Of a stretch of 16,676 nucleotides of DNA, positions 1 through 7,140 are shown piece after piece. The stretch is from JAVBPA01 sp031549925 (GTDB lineage Bacteria; Bacillota; Clostridia; Oscillospirales; CAG-272). Location of the stretch: NCBI GenBank assembly GCA_031549925.1, contig JAVBPA010000061.1, positions 1-16,676 of the forward strand. Direction: 5' to 3'. Position 1 is the first letter of the stretch; each line of letters starts with the position of its first letter. Under the pieces are notes generated by a model. The model was not told the DNA's origin. It ran no database searches and worked only from the letters and a program-made list of their open reading frames with translations. The position numbers and the translations under genes are program-made.

Positions 1-381
1 TATTAATGTAATTCTTCCGTCTTCTATATATTCAAGCAATGATTGCTGCTGCTTTTTATTGAAATATTGAATTTCGTCAAGATATAACAGTATTCCGTTT
101 GATGCGAAAACAGATTTACCTTCGGCTATAACGGCTTTAACATCGGCAATCGAAGCTGAAGTGGCATTTAATTTATGAAGACGCATATCAGACATTTGAG
201 AAATAATCGTCGCGGCTGTAGTCTTCCCCGTTCCGGGAGGCCCGTAAAATATCATGTTTGTCATATAACCGTTTTTTAATATACGGCAGATAGAACCTTC
301 CGGACCGAATAAATGATCCTGACCGACGATATCATCAAATATTTGCGGTCTTACTTTGTCTGCCGTCGGCTGTGTAATCAA
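1..381 (-). CDS. rarA: RarA/MgsA-like AAA+ ATPase, N-terminal part (runs off left edge)
   Basis: This is the first 127 codons of a replication-associated recombination ATPase; the rest lies left of the window. The protein has an early V-R-P-Q-x-F-D-D-I-V-G-Q-D-H-L segment typical of the RarA/RuvB clamp-loader group, a Walker A motif GPPGTGKT, and a Walker B/DEIQ motif (LYLDEIQYFNKKQQQSLLE) close to the RarA form DEIHRFNK. Family members act at stalled replication forks. I chose the TTG at 381-379 because GAAAGG lies 9 bases upstream (plus-strand 391-396), and the frame is open from there to the edge. No ATG fits the expected N-terminus. The DEIQYFNKKQQQ variant is one I associate with clostridial members, which is recollection rather than a search result. 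The gene is transcribed divergently from the AraC-GGDEF gene. Confidence 0.85.
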   Translation of the reverse strand, partial: MITQPTADKVRPQIFDDIVGQDHLFGPEGSICRILKNGYMTNMIFYGPPGTGKTTAATIISQMSDMRLHKLNATSASIADVKAVIAEGKSVFASNGILLYLDEIQYFNKKQQQSLLEYIEDGRITLI

Positions 382-460
382 GGTTTTGATCCTTTCAAAA
401 ACAACATATTTATTTTCGTAATTTAGTTTAAAAATAATCCTTTTTTAAATTCTTATAATT

Positions 461-488
461 ATTATAATATATATACGTAAATATTCAA
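461..488 (-). promoter_or_regulatory. Predicted sigma-A promoter for the rarA-like gene
   Basis: On the minus strand there is a TTGAAT -35 (plus-strand 483-488), a 16-base spacer and a TATAAT -10 (plus-strand 461-466). Transcription would start near 454 and give a leader of about 70 bases. The surrounding DNA is very AT-rich, so chance matches are possible. Confidence 0.5.
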
Positions 489-561
489 TCATAATAATGT
501 AAAAATATATGCTTAAATAATCAAGAAAATATTTTAAATTATTGTATAATATAAAGTACTG

Positions 562-1467
562 ATGTACATTTTTAACCTAAAGGGTTTTGATTGGTTTATA
601 AATAATACGTATTATTTTTTTAGCTTGCGGATTGGGGGAATTAAGATAAAAAACTTTTTTATTTTATCGGATGCATTGAATTATATTGAAGATAATTTAT
701 GCGAACCTATAACGCAGGAAGATACTGCCGCTTTTTGTTACTGTTCCCTTTCCTCTTTGCAAAAACTATTCCGGTATGCTTTTCATACAAGTATCGGAGA
801 TTATATAACAAAACGGAGAATGACCTGTTCCGCTCGTGAACTTTTATCCACATCGGATAATATAACCGATATAGGATTGAAATATTGTTATAATTCACCC
901 GAAGCATTTTGCCGCGCTTTTTATAGAATATGGAATATCACACCGTCTGAGTTTCGCAGAACAAGGCGATTCTGCGATATTTATCCCAAAATTGAATTAA
1001 ATTTAGGAGGTCATTATAATATGAAAAAAGTTGATGTATCAGAATTATATGATTTGTTATTACAAATGAGCGGTTCATATATAGTTTGTTTTGACATTAT
1101 ACATATGATGGAAATAAACAAAATAAGCCGTGAACACGGAGACCTTGCTATTCTGGAATGTCTCCGCAGAATAGAAAAATCAGCCGGAGAAGATATGTTT
1201 ATGTTCAGAATCGGCGGAGATGAATTTTCGCTTGTGACAGCTTTGAATAATAAAGAAGATGTAAATATCGCTGTAAATCCCATTCTTTCGCAAAACGGTA
1301 ATACCATAACACTGAAAGATATTTCAGTTCCCGTTTCAATGCGCGCGGCGGCTTTAATGCTTGATGTAAAAAAAATACGTTATTCCGAACTTTTCGCGAA
1401 TTTGCAAAATGCTTTGGTAGAAGCGCGCGAAAATTATATTGATAACAAAATTTATTTTATAAATTAA
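562..1467 (+). CDS. AraC-type HTH regulator fused to a degenerate GGDEF domain
   Basis: Residues about 34-130 form an AraC/XylS double helix-turn-helix (ALNYIEDNL..., then a C-terminal helix ending ...SPEAFCRAFYRIWNITPSEFRR, the standard AraC ending). Residues about 155-300 form a GGDEF-like domain. It has FDI (metal Asp), MEIN (conserved Asn), HGD and an intact GGDEF signature, but a weak C-terminal half and no RxxD inhibitory site. An AraC domain with a cyclase-like domain suggests a regulator that binds GTP or c-di-GMP, or makes c-di-GMP; activity is unproven. The start is uncertain. ATG 562 has no ribosome site and lies only about 12 bases after a TATAAT at 545-550, so the mRNA would be nearly leaderless. 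GGGGGA at 634-639 precedes only an ATA codon at 646. Inside the gene, AGGAGGT at 1005-1011 precedes an in-frame ATG at 1021. Confidence 0.75.
   Translation: MYIFNLKGFDWFINNTYYFFSLRIGGIKIKNFFILSDALNYIEDNLCEPITQEDTAAFCYCSLSSLQKLFRYAFHTSIGDYITKRRMTCSARELLSTSDNITDIGLKYCYNSPEAFCRAFYRIWNITPSEFRRTRRFCDIYPKIELNLGGHYNMKKVDVSELYDLLLQMSGSYIVCFDIIHMMEINKISREHGDLAILECLRRIEKSAGEDMFMFRIGGDEFSLVTALNNKEDVNIAVNPILSQNGNTITLKDISVPVSMRAAALMLDVKKIRYSELFANLQNALVEARENYIDNKIYFIN
1005..1023 (+). promoter_or_regulatory. Internal ribosome site and in-frame start for a GGDEF-only protein
   Basis: AGGAGGT at 1005-1011 lies 9 bases before ATG 1021, in frame with the surrounding AraC-GGDEF gene. It is the strongest ribosome site in the region, far better than anything near position 562. 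Initiation here would give a protein of about 148 residues starting MKKVDVSELYDLL and containing the whole GGDEF-like domain without the DNA-binding part. Confidence 0.6.
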
Positions 1468-1510
1468 CGTCCGTTAATACTTCATTAAAAAAAAGTTTTG
1501 TTTTTGGAGG

Positions 1511-1539
1511 TTGCAAAAATACAAGTCCTATGCTATAAT
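1511..1539 (+). promoter_or_regulatory. Strong promoter of tRNA-Ser
   Basis: TTGCAA (1511-1516), a 17-base spacer and TATAAT (1534-1539) preceded by TGC, which is an extended -10. The predicted start near 1546 is about 25 bases before the tRNA. Position and quality fit a stable-RNA promoter. Confidence 0.75.
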
Positions 1540-1570
1540 AGCGGAGCGAAAATACATTTTCACCAAATAC

Positions 1571-1661
1571 GGAGAAGTACTCAAGTTGGTGAAGAGGCGC
1601 CCCTGCTAAGGGTGTAGGTCGGGAAACCGGCGCGAGAGTTCGAATCTCTCTTTCTCCGCCA
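1571..1661 (+). tRNA. tRNA-Ser (anticodon GCU)
   Basis: A 91-base class II tRNA with encoded CCA (1659-1661). The acceptor stem GGAGAAG (1571-1577) pairs with TTTCTCC (1651-1657) with one G-U pair. The anticodon stem CGCCC/GGGTG encloses loop CTGCTAA with anticodon GCT at 1605-1607, reading AGC/AGU serine codons. The variable arm is long (about 1615-1633, with a CGG-GAAA-CCG hairpin), as expected for serine. The T arm is GAGAG-TTCGAAT-CTCTC (1634-1650). All stems pair, so it looks functional. Confidence 0.96.
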
Positions 1662-1670
1662 TCAATTTAT

Positions 1671-1703
1671 GAGTCACGCCGTTTTGGTGCGGCTCATTTT
1701 GTT
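1671..1703 (+). terminator. Intrinsic terminator after tRNA-Ser
   Basis: GAGTCACGCC (1671-1680) pairs with GGTGCGGCTC (1686-1695) around a GTTTT loop, with two G-U pairs and one mismatch. ATTTTGTTT follows. It starts 10 bases after the tRNA. Confidence 0.7.
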
Positions 1704-1819
1704 TATGTATTATTATAATATATTGTTAATATAAATATCCGTATTTTTATACCCTTTTAATCGGTTTTAAAAATTGATATTGATTTTTAATAAACTGTTA
1801 ACCGGGAAAGAGGTAATTG

Positions 1820-4800
1820 ATGAAAAAAGAAAAGAAAAATAAAAAAACAATGAAAATCAGAACAAGACTGATTATTATTTTACTAATTTCGATGGCTATT
1901 CCGATATCGGCATTGGTTTATACATCTTCCCTTCAATTTATAAATTTGGGAAACCATATGCTTGATATTGCTGTCGAAGATTCTACAAATGCGCTCAATG
2001 AAAGCGCAATTGAAAAAATCGAACGTCTATCTACCGATACGGCAAACCGAGTCGCAGAATTTTTATACGCAAGAGATGCGGATATAATAGTGGCGGCTTC
2101 TTTACCTATGAAAGAAGAAGTTCTCCGGGGTTTTGCCGATAAAAAAACCGGATTTTTGATGAACCGCGGCAATTGGGAATTAAGCAAAGACGGAATGTCA
2201 TGGGTTTGTACTGATGAAATAAATACTTCCGGTGATAATGCTGCTGTAATTTCAACAAATACGGAAAATAACGATATGGAAGGTTTTCATTACCGTTCTC
2301 CGGAAAATTATACATACACAGCCGCTCCGCTTTATGACGAAATTACATTTGTGGATTTATACGGAAATGAAGTAATAAAATATGTAAACCAAAATTCCAC
2401 AAAAAAACATTACCCTCTTAGCAGTGAATTAAAAAATATTTCAATAAAAGAAAACACATATATAAAAGCTGAAAATTATTTTCCCGAATTACAGCAGCTA
2501 AAACCGGGTGAAATTTATGTTTCCGATGTAATAGGTGCTTATGTAGGTTCGAATTATATCGGAATGTATACACCTCAAACTGTTAGTGATGCGGCTAAAT
2601 CACGCGGATATGATATTAATTACGACCCGGAAAAACAATCATATGCCGGGAAAGAAAACCCGAACGGTCAAAGATTTGAAGGTATTATCCGCTGGGCTAC
2701 TCCCGTAACCGGAGATAATGGTGATATAATCGGGTATGTTACCCTTGCGCTCAATCATGATCATTTCATGGAATTGGTAGATCATATTACTCCGATGGAA
2801 GAACGGTACACACAGCTTCCAAGTGCTTATGAAGGAAATTACGCTTTTATTTGGGATTATAAATGCAGAAATATTTGTCATCCCAGGCATAATTCTATTG
2901 TGGGATATGATCCCGAAACCGGAGACCCGCAAATACCTTGGCTTGAAACAAGCATATATGAAAGCTGGCAAACCAGCGGAATTGAAAAATGGCAGGATTA
3001 TGTTAAAGATTATCCGATTTTCCATGAACAATCAAGAACAAAAAAACCTGCTATGGAACTTACAAAAACGGGGTTTGTAGGCCTTGACGGACGTTATCTT
3101 AATAATGCGCCGCAATGTACCGGATGGATGGATCTAACAGCCGACGGCGGGTCCGGTTCATTTTATATTTTTTGGAGCGGTATTTACAAACCTACCACTG
3201 CTTCAGCTATTCCTTATTACACCGGAAAATACGCTCCGAGCGAAGAAAACGGTTATTCGCGCCGCGGATTCGGATTCATTACAATCGGAGCGGGACTCGA
3301 CGATTTCACATTGCCTGCCAGAGAAATGGAAACAAGTCTAAAAGAAGCTATGCAGGATGGTATAACGAGCACATTTACAAGCATGGGTATAACTACTTCA
3401 ATTGTGTTTGCGGCTGTTGTTTTGATCGCAATTTTTATGGCCTCTTATATGTCCCGAAATATTACCCGTTTGAACGACGGGCTTACACGTTTTCGTTCCG
3501 GCGAATGGCAATTCCGTTTTCATACCCCTGTAAAAGATGAATTTGACGCTCTTGCGGATTCATTTGATGAAATGGCTGAAAGTGTAACAAAAAGCTTCAG
3601 CGGTCCGTTATGTATTACGGATTTGGATCGGAATGTAATTTACATGAATGAAATCGGATTAAATTTTATTAATAAAACGCTTGATGAAATAGTGGGCTTA
3701 AAATATGAAGAAATAAGTATATATCCGGTAGGAACTGTTTATTGTCCGATAACAGCTTTAAAAGACGGACGCGAAGCGGAAGTTTACCATTTAGAAAAAA
3801 AGGATATCTTTGTAAAAGGAAGCGCTTCACTGTTTTATAATAAAAACGGTGTAGTCTGCGGTTATATTATAGTCACAGCCGATGTTACGGAAATTGAAAT
3901 TTCCCGCCAGAAAGCACATCAAGCCAACCATGCCAAAAGTGAATTTTTATCGAACATGAGCCACGAGATAAGAACACCGATGAATGCTATTATCGGTATG
4001 ACTTCCATCGGTAAATCATCAACAGATATCGAACGTAAAAATTATTGCTTTAACAAAATAGAAGATGCTTCCACACATCTGCTCGGTATTATAAACGATG
4101 TTTTGGATATGTCAAAAATTGAAGCTAAAAAATTTGAACTTTCTCCGATAACTTTTGAATTTGAAAAAATGCTTCAGCGTGTTGTAAATGTTATTAATTT
4201 CCGGGTAGAAGAAAAACAACAAAATCTTATGGTTCATTTAGACGATAAAATTCCGCCTATACTCTTCGGAGATGATCAAAGAATTGCGCAGGTAATAGCC
4301 AATTTACTTTCAAACGCAGTAAAATTCACATCCAATTATGGAACTATTATTCTTTCAGCGGAACTAATCGGCGAAAATAACGGAGATTATGAAATTAAAA
4401 TATCAGTTTCGGATACAGGTATTGGTATTTCTGAAGAACAGCAATCCCGTTTATTTAACTCATTTGAGCAGGCTGACACGCATACAACGCGTAAATTCGG
4501 AGGAACTGGTCTCGGATTAGTAATTTGTAAAAATATAATAGAAATGTTCAGAGGGAAAATTTGGATCGAATCGAAACTCGGTAAAGGTTCCACTTTTTCG
4601 TTTACAATGCACATCCAAAAAGCTGATGAAATTATCGGCAATAAAATCAGTTCTGTTGACTGGAGCGAAATTTATGCTCTTGTTGTAGATGATGCACCTG
4701 ATATTTTAGAATATTTTCTTAATTTATCCAAACGTTTCGGATTTAACTGCGATACGGCTTTAAATGCAAAACAAGCACTGGAAATGATAAATAAATCCGA

Positions 4801-5464
4801 TCATCCGTATAATATCTTTTTTGTGGATTGGAAAATGCCCGAAATAAATGGTATTCAATTATCTGTAAAAATAAACGAGATAATGGATAACGAACCTATT
4901 ATTATTATGATTACGGCTGTTGAATGGTCTCTTATCGAGGAAGAAGCTAAAAAATCCGGAATTGCAAAATTTCTTTCAAAACCTATTTTCCCAAGTGATC
5001 TTGAAGAATGTATAAGCCAATATTTCAGAAAAGACGAGCAAAATAACAATGAGATTTTAGAAGAAACCGAAACATTTGATTTTTCAAAGCGTTGTATTTT
5101 ATTAACCGAGGACGTAGAAATCAATCGTGAAATTGTTATGGCAATTTTAGAAAATACCAATGTTAATTTTATCTGCGCTGAAAACGGCGTTGAAGCCTTA
5201 GAAAAATTTAAAGAAAATTCTGATAAAATCGATATAATTTTTATGGATTTGCAAATGCCGGAAATGGATGGTTTTACCGCCACCAAAAAAATCCGTGAAT
5301 TAGATTTAGAAAAAGCGAAAAATGTCCCTATAATCGCAATGACCGCCAATGTATTTCAAGCTGATATTGACCGATGTATTGAAACAGGAATGAACGGACA
5401 TCTCGGTAAGCCTATCGATTACAACGAGATAATAGATGTTTTAAAAAACTATTTCATAAAATAA
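1820..5464 (+). CDS. Membrane hybrid sensor histidine kinase (ectodomain-HAMP-PAS-HisKA-HATPase-REC-REC)
   Basis: A 1214-residue kinase. Order: TM1 (about 17-36), an extracellular sensor of about 485 residues (probably Cache-like), TM2 (about 522-545), HAMP (about 546-590), PAS (about 595-695), HisKA with SHEIRTP and phospho-accepting His715, HATPase with N box NLLSNAVKFT (Asn832), DTGIGI (Asp865) and GGTGLGL, then two receiver domains. REC1 (VVDDAPD, Asp1003 in FVDWKMPE, LSKP) and REC2 (TEDVEINRE, Asp1143 in FMDLQMPEMDG, MTAN, GKP) both keep the key residues. No HPt domain follows. ATG 1820 is preferred over TTG 1817 because AGAGG (1809-1813) is 6 bases upstream of the ATG and only 3 from the TTG. 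It appears to be a single-gene unit ending at the terminator near 5496. It is a close paralogue of the soluble kinase at 8356: both share FEKMLQRV, NFRVEEK and GDDQR stretches between HisKA and the N box. The ligand is unknown; the Cache assignment rests on overall look. Confidence 0.92.
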   Translation: MKKEKKNKKTMKIRTRLIIILLISMAIPISALVYTSSLQFINLGNHMLDIAVEDSTNALNESAIEKIERLSTDTANRVAEFLYARDADIIVAASLPMKEEVLRGFADKKTGFLMNRGNWELSKDGMSWVCTDEINTSGDNAAVISTNTENNDMEGFHYRSPENYTYTAAPLYDEITFVDLYGNEVIKYVNQNSTKKHYPLSSELKNISIKENTYIKAENYFPELQQLKPGEIYVSDVIGAYVGSNYIGMYTPQTVSDAAKSRGYDINYDPEKQSYAGKENPNGQRFEGIIRWATPVTGDNGDIIGYVTLALNHDHFMELVDHITPMEERYTQLPSAYEGNYAFIWDYKCRNICHPRHNSIVGYDPETGDPQIPWLETSIYESWQTSGIEKWQDYVKDYPIFHEQSRTKKPAMELTKTGFVGLDGRYLNNAPQCTGWMDLTADGGSGSFYIFWSGIYKPTTASAIPYYTGKYAPSEENGYSRRGFGFITIGAGLDDFTLPAREMETSLKEAMQDGITSTFTSMGITTSIVFAAVVLIAIFMASYMSRNITRLNDGLTRFRSGEWQFRFHTPVKDEFDALADSFDEMAESVTKSFSGPLCITDLDRNVIYMNEIGLNFINKTLDEIVGLKYEEISIYPVGTVYCPITALKDGREAEVYHLEKKDIFVKGSASLFYNKNGVVCGYIIVTADVTEIEISRQKAHQANHAKSEFLSNMSHEIRTPMNAIIGMTSIGKSSTDIERKNYCFNKIEDASTHLLGIINDVLDMSKIEAKKFELSPITFEFEKMLQRVVNVINFRVEEKQQNLMVHLDDKIPPILFGDDQRIAQVIANLLSNAVKFTSNYGTIILSAELIGENNGDYEIKISVSDTGIGISEEQQSRLFNSFEQADTHTTRKFGGTGLGLVICKNIIEMFRGKIWIESKLGKGSTFSFTMHIQKADEIIGNKISSVDWSEIYALVVDDAPDILEYFLNLSKRFGFNCDTALNAKQALEMINKSDHPYNIFFVDWKMPEINGIQLSVKINEIMDNEPIIIMITAVEWSLIEEEAKKSGIAKFLSKPIFPSDLEECISQYFRKDEQNNNEILEETETFDFSKRCILLTEDVEINREIVMAILENTNVNFICAENGVEALEKFKENSDKIDIIFMDLQMPEMDGFTATKKIRELDLEKAKNVPIIAMTANVFQADIDRCIETGMNGHLGKPIDYNEIIDVLKNYFIK

Positions 5465-5495
5465 TAATACATTTTTTGCATATTGTATTTATAAT

Positions 5496-5526
5496 AAAAA
5501 TCCCGCTCTTATATGTGGGATTTTTT
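5496..5526 (+). terminator. Intrinsic terminator after the membrane kinase
   Basis: AAAAATCCCGC pairs with GTGGGATTTTT (one G-U pair) around loop TCTTATAT, and the 3' arm runs into TTTTTT. It lies 31 bases after the stop codon. The A-run on the 5' arm could also make it act on minus-strand transcripts. Confidence 0.85.
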
Positions 5527-5741
5527 CACAGCAAAATAAATTCGGTAAAATTATAAGATAAACTTTGAAATTATTATAAGTATTAAAATAATAATATGAA
5601 TATACAATCTAAATTTGTTCTTTTTTTGGAAAATTATTATAAATATTTTTGCCTGTATATAAAATAGCTTTAAAAAACTCTTGTTGAATAAATTATTATC
5701 GATTTTATATTTAATAAACTAAACTAAAAAAATTTTATATA

Positions 5742-5770
5742 TTGAATTTTTTAACCTATAGTGGTATAAT
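5742..5770 (+). promoter_or_regulatory. Predicted promoter of the HD-GYP/FIST/kinase operon
   Basis: TTGAAT (5742-5747), a 17-base spacer and TATAAT (5765-5770) preceded by TGG (extended -10). Transcription would begin near 5777 and leave a leader of about 240 bases before ATG 6017. Weaker matches lie closer to the gene, for example TTGACC near 5907, but have poor -10 boxes. Confidence 0.55.
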
Positions 5771-6016
5771 TATTAGTGATTTAATTTTACAAATATTATT
5801 TTTAGAAAATGCTGTTTTAAATAACAAAAAATTTAAATAAATTGTTTTAATATAAATTAGTATAGATTTTTATTCATATTTTTTTGCAAATAAGTATCAT
5901 TATACATTGACCCCCTTTATAATTATTTATCATATCAAGCTTCGAATTGGAATAATATGCAATATTATGATTATTGATTAAGTTTATTAGAAAACAATAT
6001 TGAAAGGTTCGCAGTA

Positions 6017-7063
6017 ATGAGTGATCAGAGACAATCCAGAATATTAATTGTAGATGATCAGGAGATCAACCGTATTATATTAGCTGAAATTTTAAATACA
6101 TATTATATGGTGGATGAAGCCGAGAGCGGTTCTCAGGCACTTGATATTATGCTAAAAACTTCGGAAAAACCGGATCTTGTTTTAATGGATGTTATGATGC
6201 CTGATATCGATGGTTTTACTGCGGTACGTATGATGAAGGAGCATCACGCGCTTTCCCACATACCGGTAATTTTCATTACCGCGGCAATTGAAGACGAAAA
6301 AAGAGGGCTTGAAGCAGGAGCTGTTGATTACATATTAAAACCGATTAATCCTCAATCCGTACTCCTGCGTGTTGCCAATCATATTGAACTTTGCCAATAC
6401 AGACAACGCCTTGAACAAATGGTAGAAGATAAAGTTAACGAACTTGCTAATACGAAGGAAACTTTTTTAGCTACAATGGCTAATATAATCGAATACCGCA
6501 GCGTTGAATCCGGGCTTCATGTTATGCGTACCAAAACTCTCAGTGAAATTTTAGCTAAACGTTTACTAACCGACAGTCCTTATTGTGATTTACTATTAAA
6601 TAATAACTTGGAAGCCATGGTTAAAGCGGTTCCGCTGCATGATATAGGAAAAATCGCAATTAACGACGATATTTTACTCAAACCCGGAAAATTAACTCCC
6701 GAGGAATTTGAAATAATAAAAACGCATACTACTGTTGGTGCTCAAATAATACAATCCCTTATAGACAGTGGACAGAATGACTGGTATATAAGACATTGTT
6801 ATGATATTTGTCTGTATCACCATGAACGCTGGGACGGTAAAGGATATCCGATGGGTATATGCGGAGCTTCAATCCCAATTTCTGCCCGAATTGTTGCTTT
6901 GGTTGATGTTTATGACGCGTTGGTTTCGGAAAGGTGTTATAAAAAAGCTTATACACATGAAGAAGCTATAGAAATAATTCGCGAATCTTCAGGAACTCAT
7001 TTTGATCCTGCCATAGTTGACGCGTTTTTAAACATTAATGAAATGTTCAAAAACATAGAATAA
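6017..7063 (+). CDS. Response regulator with HD-GYP domain (c-di-GMP phosphodiesterase, RpfG-like)
   Basis: Residues 1-125 are a receiver domain: IVDDQEINR acid pair, phospho-acceptor Asp58 in LMDVMMPDIDG, ITAA and a Lys-Pro (LKPI). A short coiled linker follows, then an HD-GYP domain (about 145-345). It keeps the family's metal and substrate residues: ESGLHVMRT (His168), HDIGK (His208/Asp209), KTHTTVGAQI (His237), HHERWDGKGYP (His268, His269, GYP 276-278) and the late ALVDVYDAL segment. With the full set present, it should hydrolyse c-di-GMP under control of receiver phosphorylation. ATG 6017 has AAAGG 9 bases upstream. It is first in an apparent operon with the FIST protein and the soluble hybrid kinase, which makes that kinase its likely phosphodonor. 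The 348-residue length is normal for this architecture. Confidence 0.93.
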   Translation: MSDQRQSRILIVDDQEINRIILAEILNTYYMVDEAESGSQALDIMLKTSEKPDLVLMDVMMPDIDGFTAVRMMKEHHALSHIPVIFITAAIEDEKRGLEAGAVDYILKPINPQSVLLRVANHIELCQYRQRLEQMVEDKVNELANTKETFLATMANIIEYRSVESGLHVMRTKTLSEILAKRLLTDSPYCDLLLNNNLEAMVKAVPLHDIGKIAINDDILLKPGKLTPEEFEIIKTHTTVGAQIIQSLIDSGQNDWYIRHCYDICLYHHERWDGKGYPMGICGASIPISARIVALVDVYDALVSERCYKKAYTHEEAIEIIRESSGTHFDPAIVDAFLNINEMFKNIE

Positions 7064-7070
7064 TTATATT

Positions 7071-7100
7071 TTGATAATAATTAAATTTACTTCATAATAT
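7071..7100 (+). promoter_or_regulatory. Possible weak internal promoter before the FIST gene
   Basis: TTGATA (7071-7076), an 18-base spacer and TAATAT (7095-7100) in the 77-base gap between the HD-GYP and FIST genes. The -10 is imperfect and the DNA AT-rich, so this is tentative. No clear terminator separates the two genes. Confidence 0.25.
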
Positions 7101-7140
7101 TAACAATATTTTTTGTGATAAAGATAAAAGGAGAATTATC

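Larger units (their letters stand above)
5465..6016. other. 552-base AT-rich intergenic gap
   Basis: No convincing gene. The stretch holds the terminator at 5496-5526 and a good promoter at 5742-5770. Otherwise it is strongly AT-rich, with only short AT palindromes such as AATATGCAATATT around 5954-5966. The only small reading frame noticed (ATG near 5596, 23 codons) has no ribosome site. I see no riboswitch-like conserved core. Confidence 0.7.

Noticed and set aside
1571..1703. tRNA-Ser 3' end as a phage or island attachment site
   Set aside because: No second copy of the tRNA end and no integrase gene in the window.
1817..1819. TTG start for the membrane kinase
   Set aside because: Only 3 bases from AGAGG; ATG 1820 immediately after it has proper spacing.
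4855..5349. 164-codon minus-strand frame opposite the second receiver domain
   Set aside because: It lies opposite a clearly conserved coding region and its Ser/Ile-rich translation matches no family.
5596..5667. Short reading frame of 23 codons in the AT-rich gap
   Set aside because: No ribosome site, Lys/Tyr/Phe-rich composition expected from AT-rich DNA, no recognisable features.
5771..6016. c-di-GMP (GEMM) riboswitch in the HD-GYP leader
   Set aside because: No conserved core or GNRA-tetraloop helices seen; the region is almost only A and T.
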